From positions 22,061 through 86,060 of the forward strand of contig JAUCBJ010008939.1 of NCBI GenBank assembly GCA_032718475.1: a stretch of 64,000 bases of DNA, written 5' to 3'. This document shows positions 43,541 to 54,767 of this stretch, in pieces. The stretch is from Nemertoderma westbladi (taxonomy: Eukaryota; Xenacoelomorpha; Nemertodermatida; Nemertodermatidae). Under the pieces are notes generated by a model. The model had not been told where the DNA came from, did no database searches, and saw nothing but the letters and a program-made list of their open reading frames with translations. Positions within the stretch are counted from its first letter, which is position 1, and each line of letters begins with the position of its first letter. The position numbers were made by a program, and so were the translations under genes.

Positions 43541-43915
43541 AGCATGTCCTGGAATATAGTGTCGTTATTCAGGTACATGCCCCCAAATTTTTCTACAAAT
43601 CGTAATGAGATTGCATGAAATTTGAAACAGAGTTAGTTCCCCCCCCCCCCCCCCCCCCCCCCTCCTTACTGCCTTAGTGGGTGAGCCAGAATTTTATTTT
43701 TATATTTGCTTTCATTCTTTAGATAGAAGCGTTTAAAAAAAGTGTCTCAGTCGATATTGCACCAGTTACACCGCAGTTATTCTTCAAACATTTAGTGATT
43801 TGTTGGTACTAGTGGAAAGCTGACCGTGTAAGGATTCCAAATATGAAAAAATATTTGAATTTGGTTGGGAAATAGCTGAGATATGGGCATTCGAATTTTG
43901 CATGTATTTGCTTCC
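43541..43915 (+). repeat. Dispersed repeat copy, forward, with poly-C
   Basis: Begins agcatgtcctggaatatag, carries C24 at 43639-43662, then the same blocks as at 40962-41250. It forms an inverted pair with 45584-45980. Confidence 0.8.
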
Positions 43916-43919
43916 ACTG

Positions 43920-44229
43920 TAGTCCATTATTAAATAAATACACAATACAAGCAATCGACGACCCTCAGAATGCAGTATTAAACCTGGAACACTTAGCGAA
44001 GCGTCGGCGTCGTGTAGATAGGTGCCCAGTTTATCTATCCAACGGATTCCACCACAAACTGTGTGACTCTGGGTGTTGGAGATCAGGTCCAGATTGCAAG
44101 TGCCTTCTGTGCGGCGAGCCTGCCGCCGATCCGGCCCACGCCATGGCCTGTACACGGTTACCTACCCCACTAGCCTCCTCTCCGTCAATAATGTCCCTTG
44201 CCTTCCATTTGCAATCCATGGAACAGTAA
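43920..44229 (+). pseudogene. 3' end of a non-LTR retrotransposon ORF
   Basis: A plus-strand open frame ending in TAA near 44229. It encodes NGFHHKLC followed by a Cys/His group (CKCLLCGEP, then H and C). The intact element at 50978-53938 ends with GFHHKIC and CVCLLCGDP in the same order, so this is the tail of a related element. Upstream the sequence merges with the dispersed repeat. Confidence 0.65.
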
Positions 44230-45416
44230 CTCGATTTTAAGTTAATTCAATTCAATTTTACTTAAGATTTACATACATATCGACGCTTAATTAGTATACT
44301 ATACATACTGTACTATGTATTTTATTTCTTGTCCTACCATTTTATACCCGTTGGGTAATATTAAAGTCTTCTGTTCTCAAATACACAATATTCTAGAACA
44401 TTTTGTTTATCTCATAAGTAGCTTGGCAACAATACATGATAACAAGCTGGCAAGCCTGGAAGGTTCACGGTCCTCCTACTTAATCAGTACAATAATAATA
44501 CGTTTTCGTTCGGGTAGGCCTATGTTTCCTTTTCACTTGTTCCCATCGTAGGCGACCTCATGCTCCTGTGCTCATCCCACCACGACCACGACCACCAGTT
44601 ACGAGTTGGGTAGGCGTCTACCGGCAACCGGTAAGTAATTACGCGCCACACGACGTCATCCCGCCATCCGCCAACATTTATACTGGTACGGTAAGCCTAC
44701 CACCTACCGGCTGGCTACCATCGCACCGTAGGTCTACCGCCTACGCCTACCGGTCAACCGGTAACGGTAGGCTACCGCGTACCGGTACAGCGGTACTCAA
44801 AGTCGTACCGGTATTGTCGTAATTGACAAATGCAGGATTAAACCGTAACCCGTTCCAGTACCGGTACCATATGCATCTGAACGACTGGACGGTTAATCTC
44901 ATAGCATAGCTGCATAGGCCTACTGGTAGTCAGTGCGAAGTCGCCTGCGAACATGGCGAAATATTATATTTACTGCTAGGGCTAGGCTAGGACCTACTGC
45001 TGTACTGACCTATGACAGTATGAAGATAGGCAGATAGGCCTACAGTGGTCAGGTAGTACCGGTCCGGTATGCCTACTACAGGCAGACAATCAGACAGTAC
45101 TAGCAGTGCTAATTAATTACCTTAATTAAATCTTCAATTAGGTCATAATGTAGGTCCAAATTTAAAAATCGGCCTCCGTTAATCGATTTACAAATAATTC
45201 AGGTACCTCCATGCCAAATATCAGAATCATTCATTGCGTTCCCTATGACAAGATAGCTTTTTCCTAAACCATGCGAAAACACGCAAATATAGCGCTCACA
45301 TCGCACAAATACCATCTCGACACCCAATTTTTTGTATGAGCCTTCGCCATCCCTATATCTAACTTTTGTCCAAATTTTGTTTCGATTGATTAATAAATAA
45401 CTGAGATATCGCTCTG
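44230..45416. other. Intergenic, rich in taccggta and aggcct palindromes
   Basis: No gene is supported. Between 44600 and 45080 accggta and taggcct occur many times, the same palindromes seen in the BEL leader and across the window. Confidence 0.4.
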
Positions 45417-45466
45417 GACACACACACACACACACACACACACTAACACACACACACACACACATT
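45417..45466. repeat. CA microsatellite
   Basis: About 24 ca dinucleotides interrupted once by acta. Confidence 0.95.
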
Positions 45467-45583
45467 ACGGTAATAATGGTCACCTATGTCAAGGACCGTG
45501 AACCAATACTAGTATAAGGATATTCATACATAATCAAAATGTTCTACATTGTGTATTTATTTAAAAGAATAAATTAATGGCCT

Positions 45584-45980
45584 GCAGTGGAAGCAAATAC
45601 AATATGCAAAATTCGAATGCCCATATCTCAGCTATTTCCCAACCAAATTCAAATGTTTTTACATATTTGGAATCCTTGCACGGTCAGCTTTCCACTAGTA
45701 ACAACAAAATACCAAATGTTTGAAGAATAACTGCGGTGTAACTGGTGCAATATCGACGGAGACACTTTTTTTTTAAACGTTGTATAGTAGCTAAAGAATG
45801 AAAGCAAAAATAAAAAGTCTGGCTCACCCACTAAAGAGGAAGGAGATGAAACTAACACTGTTTCAAATTCCATGCAATGTCATTACGATTTGTAGAAAAC
45901 ATTTTTTTTGGGGGGGGGGGGGGGGGGGTGGGGGGGGGGGGTCCATGTACCTGAATAACGACACTATATTCCAGGACATG
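45584..45980 (-). repeat. Dispersed repeat copy, reverse, with poly-G
   Basis: The reverse complement of the family at 43541-43915. The poly-C of that copy appears here as G19-T-G12 at 45910-45941. The open frame at 45649-45873 lies within it and is not a gene. Confidence 0.8.
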
Positions 45981-47441
45981 GTGTATACGGGAGTCAATAA
46001 CAATTTTATGTATTTTATGTATATTTTAAGTTTATTTATGTACCGAGGGAGCGCAGCGAGGGAGGTTTACATAAATAAACAAGGGTCTTTATTAACGAGC
46101 TGAAAAGTGCTACTTTTGAAAACCGCTATAATTTTGAAATTTCTAAATTTACAAGTTTCAGTTTGTCTCTACTCTCTTTCGACTCGTCTATTAGAACTAC
46201 TATTAGATATTTCTGCTGCAGGAGCATCGTGGAGTATATATTTGTGTGCAAAGTAGCATTTTACAGGTTTGTTACATAAACGAACCTAAAGATTGAGTAC
46301 AAATATAGACACGAGGTGACGAGGATCGATTATAACACTATAAAGTAGGGTGTAACTTTATTCCAAATTTGTGACATTATACAAAATAACCGCTGATAAA
46401 AAAAAGGCATGGAAAAATTTGTTGTTAAAAAACTGTAATAACAATATTTTTATTGTAATTTCACTATTTCGTAATACAGTAGTAGTAGATGAAGCATTAA
46501 AGTACTGTAGGAAAAACTTTGAGCCAAATATTAAAGAAATTAAAGGATGCAGTCTGAAGTTAAACATTAGCCTAAAGGCCTTACCTTATGGCATACATTT
46601 AACAACAATAATTTAATACGAGTGATATTATTGATCGTTTTAAATGATTTTTGCCATGCTGAATTATTTCGCTTGATATTATTGGTCGATTTAAATAAGA
46701 CAGTTGAATAATTTCAACCGATAATGGGGTTCACGGCTCAAATTCAAAACCAGATTAATTATTACATGCAATAATATCACAGAAACACAATGGCGAAGAC
46801 GAGATATTGGTGTTCTCAGTTTAAAAATTGTTCAAAATTGGAAAACTATCTGTGATTGGTCGTGACGTCAATGTACGCCTCGGAATCCCATTGATATAAA
46901 CATTCAGATACACTATTTTGTGTAAATTATGCAGTGTCTTAGGCTGGGACTGCTGCATTACTGCATTAAATACTGTAGTACAGTGCAGCAGTCACCGGTA
47001 CAAGCAATGCAGCACTGTATACTTGTTTATTTATACAGCGAACGGAGAGTAAACGGGACAACGGCAACGAGGAGCGAATATGGCGAATGCGGGGTACCCG
47101 GAGCGGATCCGGAAACCCCATAAGGATGTCCCAAAAGGACAAATACATACATGGGGGGATAATGTCCTTGTACAGTTGTATGGGCCGTATCAGATGTGTA
47201 CAGTCAAGGAGGAATCGACCAAGTGTTAGTGTTAACTAACGCTCACCATGTGGGTCTGAGGATGAGTGCGCAATTTGACAAAATGCTAACAATGATACCG
47301 GAACTATAGTGGCGACCTTGTCGCGGATGTATTGCTGCAAAATGCTGCTAGAAACGACTGAAGGATATTTGGTTGCCGAATAGAGGTGGTTAAACTACAG
47401 TATCTTACAACTGTAGAAAGCATTCAGCGTAGAGACACGAG
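45981..47441. other. Intergenic, nothing coding
   Basis: Contains a hairpin at about 46029-46080 (gtttatttatgta and its complement around gagggagcgcagcgagggagg). Short open frames at 46371-46616 and 46929-47123 have no recognisable product. Confidence 0.4.
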
Positions 47442-48600
47442 TGTTCGCGCTTTCAGACCTTTGGCAGTTTAACCTGCCAAATTAGGATGTCTTCTAGATA
47501 ATAGATAGTCTTTAGCCTACGACAAATATTTGATACACTACATTAGCCGAAACCAGTCTATGCGCGATCATTCACCCGCTGGATATACCCGGGAGACTGG
47601 ATTCGGAAGCCTAATCGTATTGCGGGATAGGCCTACTGTATTATTCGACTGATCTTAATATATATAATCTCTGACAAATATTATTCACTTTCGGGAAATA
47701 TTAACAGTTCCTTTAGGACGTGGCGCTCTAAATATATAAACAGAGTTATGACTTAAACTAGACACAACGGGATGGCTATAGATTCACGTATATGGCGCAT
47801 TCTTTAGGAGATGCTTCGTTATCAATCACAATCATACACAATGCTGCACAATGCTGCACACTAATCTGCCGACCTTCACTAATTTTAGTCACATATAAGG
47901 AGAACAACAGACAATACGTGTAGGGCCTATAAAATAGCATTAGATTCACTTCAAACCACTTAATGTAAGTCGCAATCGTTATATGTATCCGGTCTCTCTA
48001 ACCTTTAGTATATCAAGAAGATTGGGGTGTCTGATTGTTTATCAGTATTCCGAATATAATATTCCATCAACAAATATAATGAATAACCGACAGTAAATAG
48101 CAGTACAAAGTTTAAGGTATGAAGAAGATATGTTGTGTTATGTTATGATTAAGTGAGATAACGGATATACGTTCTATAATTAAGCCTACTAATGTTGAAC
48201 TAAAGACTGAAACACGGAGGTTCCACGCCGGTGTTGTAGGCTGTGGAAAAATCACATACTGACTCACTTCCCTAGTTTCTATATACCATCTCCAACACAG
48301 AGGCAAAAAACGATCTGATTGGTCGACCGAACAAAGAGAGAACAAAGAACAAAGAGATGTTCTACGTGGCAATATCAGCTGTTAGCCGTCGTCATGGTAT
48401 CTACACTGTTTCAAGAGGATCAGGCGTATTGCGTCATAAAATTGCGGATTATGTCCTCTAAAGTACACATACAGAAGAAATGACTTTTATGTCCTCTAAA
48501 ACACCAGTACAGTAAGGACACGGCCTTTTTATGCCTGGTAAACCAACTACAGAGTACTTTACGGGGAAAATAACCGGCTAATTACGCAAAAGCCTTTACA
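47442..48600 (-). repeat. 3' LTR of copy B
   Basis: About 1159 bp from tgttcgcgctttcag to agcctttaca, clearly related to the copy A LTRs but with many substitutions and indels. It is followed by the same ccgctcccagaaaatggg block. Some runs, such as ttaacagttccttt, remain identical. Confidence 0.88.
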
Positions 48601-48626
48601 CCGCTCCCAGAAAATGGGATTTAAGT

Positions 48627-48872
48627 CTATAAAATATAACAAATCACAGTTTCTAAAATATAAAAATACTCTAAACAGTTAGTCTTTCTTACGTGGACGG
48701 CGTTTACGCAGTTTTTTGAGGCTAGCAAGAGTCCTTTTCTCTTTGGGGCGAGCCACTTTACTAGGAGGGCTGTAACTCCTGGGTGTAGGATTATGGTCGA
48801 GGTATCCGCCGTTTCGATATGCTTCTCCTCGAGCTGATTTTCCTCCGCTCGTAGCTGGATACGTTCATCCAA
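48627..48872 (-). pseudogene. Remnant of the extra ORF tail, copy B
   Basis: The basic C-terminal block of the extension (around 48660-48780) is joined here directly to a piece of the coiled-coil region of the 1083-codon ORF (AEENQLEEKHIE). This shows an internal deletion of roughly 2.5 kb relative to copy A. The apparent start codon belongs to the coiled-coil piece. The region around the copy A TGA is lost. Confidence 0.75.
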
Positions 48873-49041
48873 AAACTCTCGCAGAGAATAGGATCGTCCA
48901 AGTTCGATAACTTCTTAGAGATTCTGGATTTCCCGATCGAACTGAGATATAGTTACTTTGTTTACCGCTTGGACTTGCTAGTGCAATTTACGTTTATCTG
49001 AACAAGCGTAAGTTCCTTTTCTGATCTTTGTAGAATAGCGT

Positions 49042-50156
49042 CTAACTCATTTGGTACTTTGGTGACAGGTTATATCGTGTTAAGCCGGGACGATGGTAAG
49101 GGTTAAACGGCGATATTAAATGTCCGCGTCCCAATCCGGCTAGGTAGGATGGGCTAATATCTAGGAAGCCCACAACCGGGGTGCCACCGACTAATTGTTC
49201 AGGTAACACTAGATCTTTGAGTAGTGAGTACAGCTCGGGAGGATCCGTCATACCAATAGGATCAAGAGTCTGAGGTCTCACTAGGGAATGAGGAGATCTG
49301 ATCGAGTATTCCGAAACTCTGATCATTGGTTTATTTAAGGATCGTCTGAGTCGAACGAGCGTAGGTGATACATCGAACAAGTTTCGCTCGAAACTCCCGT
49401 AAATATAGCGAGTAAAACCGTGTTTAAAGCAACGTCTCCGCGGATGTTTATGTCTTTCCGTTTGTTGGTTGGGTCTTGGACATTCATCGCAATAATACCA
49501 AAGACGCACGTCTTGTAGGGGAAACGCGAGTGATCTTTCTCCAGCTTACAATATTCCTCCATCCGTTCGAAGCTATCCGGTACAACAGGTAGCGGTCGAT
49601 CGGCGGTAAGATACATCATAGTGGAATAGAGCCGTTTGAGTTCTACCATGCGGTCATGATGTATACCTTGAGGATATCGAGTTTCTAGATTTTGTTGACT
49701 GGCAATATTGAGATATGTTTCTCTCAGGAATTCCAGATAATCGTTGAAGTCGCTGCGTTTATCCGGCTCCTCAACGTCTTCTCTTTCGAGTCTGTTTCGA
49801 ATAGAATTCTCGTGTTCCATTCTCAGTTTATCGTTCCGCCTCCGCTGGGTAGGATATTTAAATCATACCATTTCCCTTTCGGTGTCGACATCGTCCGTAT
49901 CGTGTAAATCGATAGGATGACCAGTAGTTAAGAAGTCCATAAGCGTACCATTACGATGCATATAGCGAGCAGTGAATTTTCGATAGTCCAATTCACGCGT
50001 AAGTTGCTCCTGGGACATCGGCGGTTCGATATAACGACCATTGTCCTCCGTAGTAGTTGGACCAGCGTCGCTGAGTATCAAGCTATCAACAAACGCTTGT
50101 AAAGGTAGAGTATATCGCTCCCTGATACCAAGATCATCTTCTATCAACTCAATCAT
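49042..50156 (-). pseudogene. Remnant of the extra ORF N-terminal part, copy B
   Basis: Three overlapping frames (49863-50156, 49335-49820 and 49042-49509) match, in order, about the first 370 codons of the 1083-codon ORF of copy A. The ATG at 50156 matches the copy A start. The Cys/His cluster with YYCDECPRPNQQ is still readable. At least two frameshifts separate the pieces. Confidence 0.8.
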
Positions 50157-50977
50157 ATCTGCTATATAAGTTTATCCATATTATAATGAGTTTATATTTA
50201 GGCGAGCGGGCGTCGCTGCCTACCCCTCTTTTGCCCCCAGACAGTGTAAGATCCTCAGCGCCGATGTACCGTCGTCGCTGTGCTTTCGCCAACGATGTAG
50301 CTACACAACGACAACGATAACCGGCACAAGTCACTCCACTGTCCGTCCCAAAGGCTTAGATGTACTTCAGGTTCTTTCTGGAGAGTTAGGGCTACTTTCA
50401 CAATTGCGACTCGCTACTGTAAACACACCTTAGTAGTAACATTCACCTACAAACGCACAAATTCAACACAACTGCCATAAACTGCACACATTCGGGCCAT
50501 TTGTCCGTTAGTCAGTACCTTCCAGAATGTCACTGTATTTATTATGTATCCTTGGATACTAGCAGTGTGCTATTTATTCACTATGCTATTCAATGGGGCA
50601 AGCTTTCTATTGTTCTTTTAACTCACTTCTAATTCTAGCGTGGTTGTTGCCATGGTGACATTATGGAAAGCTAGCGGTAGAATTAGGGTAATTCTCATGC
50701 ATACAGATCTGGGATGCTATTTAATAGTAATTCTTTAATTGTCAATATCCTCTCCATATATGATTTTATGAATTTTATCGGCTATTGACTATATATTGGA
50801 GATTCTCACACACAAATACACTTAATAGAGTGAATCTCCGCTCCCATGATCTATTAATTAATGGAATTTTGGGAATGTTATAAATTGTATAAAATGACAA
50901 TTTATTAAATTCATTGAAATATATGAATTTAAATTTATTCCCGTAAATTTTATTATTTAATATTAAAATAGACACAA
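50157..50977 (-). other. Spacer of copy B, first part
   Basis: Related to 8670-9495 of copy A, without a gene. It ends at the left copy of the 18-bp duplication flanking the nested non-LTR element. Confidence 0.7.
50960..50977. other. Target-site duplication of the nested non-LTR element, left
   Basis: atattaaaatagacacaa, repeated exactly at 53939-53956. In copy A the sequence is uninterrupted at this place (about 9475-9492), which confirms the insertion. Confidence 0.88.
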
Positions 50978-53938
50978 CGCGCCCGTCGCTGGGTCGCAAC
51001 CAACTGTTGGTACGTGACAAAATAGCCAATCCACACCGTTAACCGTTTCAACCCTGCTGTGGAACATAGAAGGACTGAAATCTGTACTTGAGTTATCCTC
51101 TGACGATTTATTGTCCGGGCCTGATATCCTACTATTAACAGAGACTTTCGCAACTAAGGAACCCGATCTACCGGGGTACTATACTTGGAGCATGGAGGCG
51201 ACTAAACCCGCAGGAAGGGGAAGACCAATGGAGGGAATAACAGTTGCAGCTAAACCTCACCTGAACCCGGAATTAGTTAGTAAATCAGGATCATTTGTAA
51301 CAATTAATTCAGATGTTGGAGTTTTTATCTGCTGTTATTTCGACCCCGACACTAGTAGCGATGAGTTAGTGGACGGTGTTTATAAGGCGATCGAATCAGT
51401 TCCTGCTGGTTACAACGGACCAATTATATTAGGCGGTGATTTTAACGCCAGAATGGACAAACAGAATTGCAAAGCGGATTGTCTCCAATATCTCATGGAA
51501 GAAAGTCACTATGGACTGGAACTGCAGAATGATTTAACTCAACCAACTTATTACTGCCATAATGGTTCTAGTCTTATAGATTTAATATTTGCAAATGTTA
51601 AGGTTTCCTCAATAGACTACCCGATAAATGGATTAAGGAAACACATACCACTTAGAATGGAATGGGAGCTAAACGACCTTAGCAACCAACAATCTACGAC
51701 CAAGGAAGATTCTCAAAGAAAAACTAAGAGAGAACTCAACTTAAACAATCTGGAAGCGGACCCTAGGTTATACAACGCATTCAACTTCTTGGAATTTGAG
51801 CAGGATATTGACGCAGCCTACTTAAATATTGCAGAGGCAATTAAAGATTCAGCCGTACCAATCATATTTTCTAAGGAATCAAACCCCTGGTTTGATGAGG
51901 AATGTTACAAACGACGTCAAGAAGTAATAACGCTTCACCATAGGGCCAAAGTTGATCCAGCTGAACGCGAACTACTTTGTAGCACGAAACGATTATACAA
52001 AAACCTACTGAAGGGAAAACACGCAGCCTACCTAAAACTCCAAGAAGAAAAACTGATAGCTCGAGCCGAATCCGAGCCTTATAAATGGTGGCAGCAACGC
52101 AGAGCGGAACCACCTTGCCCAGTCCCACTGGCAGCATGGGAAAAACACTTCAGTGACCTACTATCAACAGCCACCCCACCTACCGAACCTCCATCGCAAT
52201 CAGTCCCATACACTACCGTCGGTGAAGGAGAGGATCTTCCATATAATGCTCCTTTTACTCCCGAGGAAGTGGAGGAAGAGTTTATGAAGAAACCAAGTCG
52301 GAAGTCCGGGGGACCCGACCGCCTCCCATACGAATTACTGAAAGCCGCACTCCCGCTAACTCTCTACTTTTGGGTAACGTTATTCAACATATGCTTCATT
52401 TCTATGCGCATTGTATCTACGTGGAAATCTTGTATATGTAAGGTGTTGTACAAAGGTAAAGGACCACGTAACGAACCAGATAACTACCGAGGCATTGCGT
52501 TGTTGTGCAATGCGTACAAGGTCTTAACTGGTCTCGTAGCTCGCCGCTTACGTGCCGCCTTCAGCCACCTGATACCCAGAGAACAATTTGGTTTCCTACC
52601 GGGAAGATCTACGGCACAACCCATTGAACAATTGCTCCATGATATAAACTGTAACCTCGACCAACCAAGGAGACCCCTGTACGCATGCTTTGTGGATTTC
52701 AAGAAAGCATTCGATTCCGTTCCAAGACCTAAACTCATCGAGAAACTGCGCCGTTTATTTGGGCTCAAAGGAAGAATGCTGCGATTTATAGAAATACTAC
52801 TATCGACCAATTACATACAAGTCTTCGATGGGTTGCGTAAAACCAAACCAATAAGCCAGCTGATCGGCCTATTACAGGGTGATACACTCAGTCCTTATTT
52901 ATTTATACTATACATTGCGGATCTGGTAGATGCGCTCAAGCGGGCTGCCATTTTAGTAATATTACTGTTTGCCGACGATCTACTGTTTTACTCACACACC
53001 AGGGAAAGTCTACAAGCCGGCCTCAATGCTCTATCAGAGTGGGCGGCTCTGAATGGTCTCACAGTCAATTTAAAGAAAACTGCCGTGATCAAGTTTCGAC
53101 GGGGAGGTAAACTTTGTAAAGCAGATGAGTTTTATTACAACCAGCAACCTGTTATAATCCGAAACGCTTACACATATTTGGGTGTTACTTTCCAGCCAAC
53201 GTTATCCTTTTCGACACACATTACAAATATCTGTTGTAAATCTATAATGTCTATCCACAACATTACAAACCCGCGTTATCTTTCTCTGGCGACCGCTATA
53301 AAAGTATTCAACATAAAGATACGACCCATAATAACGTACAACCTACATCTAATCTGGCCTCATCTGACTACCGCGAACCTCCATACAATTGACAGAGTAA
53401 AGACTAATTACCTAAAGAAAACCTTGGGCGTACACAAAAGCACATTGAATCGCCTTGTGATAGCTTTGTGCGGGGAGAACACTCTAGTCGAGGACATCAT
53501 TTGTAATCTGCACCTAAACGATACGGCTGCCTTGATGGAATATAGAGCAGATATCGTAACCAAGAAGTCGGAAATTCCGGTCGAGTTCTGGAGCAGCCCG
53601 GCATTCCAGAACCGAAAATGGACAGAACCTAACCAATCCGGTCGGCACGTAACAACACGGGTATCGGTCCACGGATTTCATCATAAGATCTGTGCGACAG
53701 ATAAATTTCATGCCCCCAACCTGGAGAGCTGTGTATGTCTGCTGTGCGGAGACCCGGCCCCACTATACCACCTACTAACATGCAAGGAAAACTCGCGAAC
53801 GCTAACCTCCTGGGCCTCTAATGATACGTAATTTACCGAACTCTTTTAACTCTTTAACGTTTTTACTTATTTATTTGATTTAATTAAATACCGTTTTTAT
53901 CTACCATAATGCCAGTACCATGGCGCAATTAAATTAAT
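50978..53938 (+). mobile_element. Nested non-LTR retrotransposon (~2.96 kb)
   Basis: Inserted in the spacer of copy B on the opposite strand, between 18-bp duplications. It starts cgcgcccgtcgctgg and ends gcgcaattaaattaat without a long poly-A. It begins just before the endonuclease domain and has no ORF1, so it is either 5'-truncated or from a single-ORF family. Confidence 0.85.
51111..53831 (+). CDS. Endonuclease/reverse transcriptase of the nested non-LTR element
   Basis: A 906-codon frame beginning with TTG; it stays open upstream to about 51018 with no ATG, and those codons hold the first endonuclease strand (LLWNIEGL). Residues 1-210 are an APE-type endonuclease: LLLTET, GDFNAR (109-114), SLIDLIF and a His near 190. 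Residues ~390-700 are reverse transcriptase: GGPDRLPYELLK, YRGIALL, FVDFKKAFDSV, LLQGDTLSPYLF and the catalytic LFADDL near 620. The C-terminus has a Cys/His group (CLLCGDP, H, C). No stops or frameshifts interrupt it, so the insertion is recent. I do not assign a clade. Confidence 0.88.
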   Translation: MSGPDILLLTETFATKEPDLPGYYTWSMEATKPAGRGRPMEGITVAAKPHLNPELVSKSGSFVTINSDVGVFICCYFDPDTSSDELVDGVYKAIESVPAGYNGPIILGGDFNARMDKQNCKADCLQYLMEESHYGLELQNDLTQPTYYCHNGSSLIDLIFANVKVSSIDYPINGLRKHIPLRMEWELNDLSNQQSTTKEDSQRKTKRELNLNNLEADPRLYNAFNFLEFEQDIDAAYLNIAEAIKDSAVPIIFSKESNPWFDEECYKRRQEVITLHHRAKVDPAERELLCSTKRLYKNLLKGKHAAYLKLQEEKLIARAESEPYKWWQQRRAEPPCPVPLAAWEKHFSDLLSTATPPTEPPSQSVPYTTVGEGEDLPYNAPFTPEEVEEEFMKKPSRKSGGPDRLPYELLKAALPLTLYFWVTLFNICFISMRIVSTWKSCICKVLYKGKGPRNEPDNYRGIALLCNAYKVLTGLVARRLRAAFSHLIPREQFGFLPGRSTAQPIEQLLHDINCNLDQPRRPLYACFVDFKKAFDSVPRPKLIEKLRRLFGLKGRMLRFIEILLSTNYIQVFDGLRKTKPISQLIGLLQGDTLSPYLFILYIADLVDALKRAAILVILLFADDLLFYSHTRESLQAGLNALSEWAALNGLTVNLKKTAVIKFRRGGKLCKADEFYYNQQPVIIRNAYTYLGVTFQPTLSFSTHITNICCKSIMSIHNITNPRYLSLATAIKVFNIKIRPIITYNLHLIWPHLTTANLHTIDRVKTNYLKKTLGVHKSTLNRLVIALCGENTLVEDIICNLHLNDTAALMEYRADIVTKKSEIPVEFWSSPAFQNRKWTEPNQSGRHVTTRVSVHGFHHKICATDKFHAPNLESCVCLLCGDPAPLYHLLTCKENSRTLTSWASNDT

Positions 53939-53956
53939 ATATTAAAATAGACACAA
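53939..53956. other. Target-site duplication of the nested non-LTR element, right
   Basis: Exact repeat of 50960-50977 immediately after the element end. Confidence 0.88.
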
Positions 53957-54767
53957 TTTTATTCCAGAACGTGTCTGGGGACTGGGATCCTTGATTCTAG
54001 GAATTTTGTCCTTTTAAGAGTATCGGTAAGTGCTACGATATCTTAATCGACTAGAATTTTAAAGGATCTGATATTTGACAGATTTTATAAATATTAGTAA
54101 TTAATATTTAGGATAGGCACCAGTTTATTCCAGAACTTGTCTGGGGACGTTAACCACTGATTCTAGAATTTTGTCTTTCAAGTATATCGGTGGGTGCCGC
54201 GATATCTTAATCGACTAGAATTACAGATGGTCAAAGGGTTTAACAGATTTATTTTGCGTTATACGCTACTGTTAAAGGGACATCACGCTACTATGTGTAT
54301 TATTTAATATACGGTATGAGAGCAACATCGCACGAAGCAATGTCAGTGTGAAGAGGCAAGTCGTTTCCAAGGTCTACCTAGAGCTTGGTTTAGCCGAGAC
54401 ACGAGGATCTGAACTTTGCATTCCTAATACTCTGCCTACCAATAATACTTGAATATAGTAGTGGCTTTATTGTACTTTAATAAGTACGGACATTTCATCT
54501 TACTGTAGTTACGTATTCGTAATGTAATACGGGCAGCAAGGAAAGAGAAAAATAATTATTTCTCGCCGTCGCACTAAATATATAATATAAGTAATTACGT
54601 AATAAACGCGAATATATTGCACTAATCTACTAAATAATCGCTAAAATAACATGCTACTAAATAAAATTAAATAAAACGATTATAATAAAATTACATAATA
54701 ATACATACATAAATATAAAATAATAAGAATATAAAATAATATGGTCACACACCCACTCCATATGCTA
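53957..54767 (-). other. Spacer of copy B, second part
   Basis: Matches 9493-10323 of copy A closely, including both units of the internal duplication. No gene is supported. Confidence 0.7.

Noticed and set aside
45199-45483. ORF with a Cys/Val run
   Set aside because: The run comes from the CA microsatellite; there is no other support.
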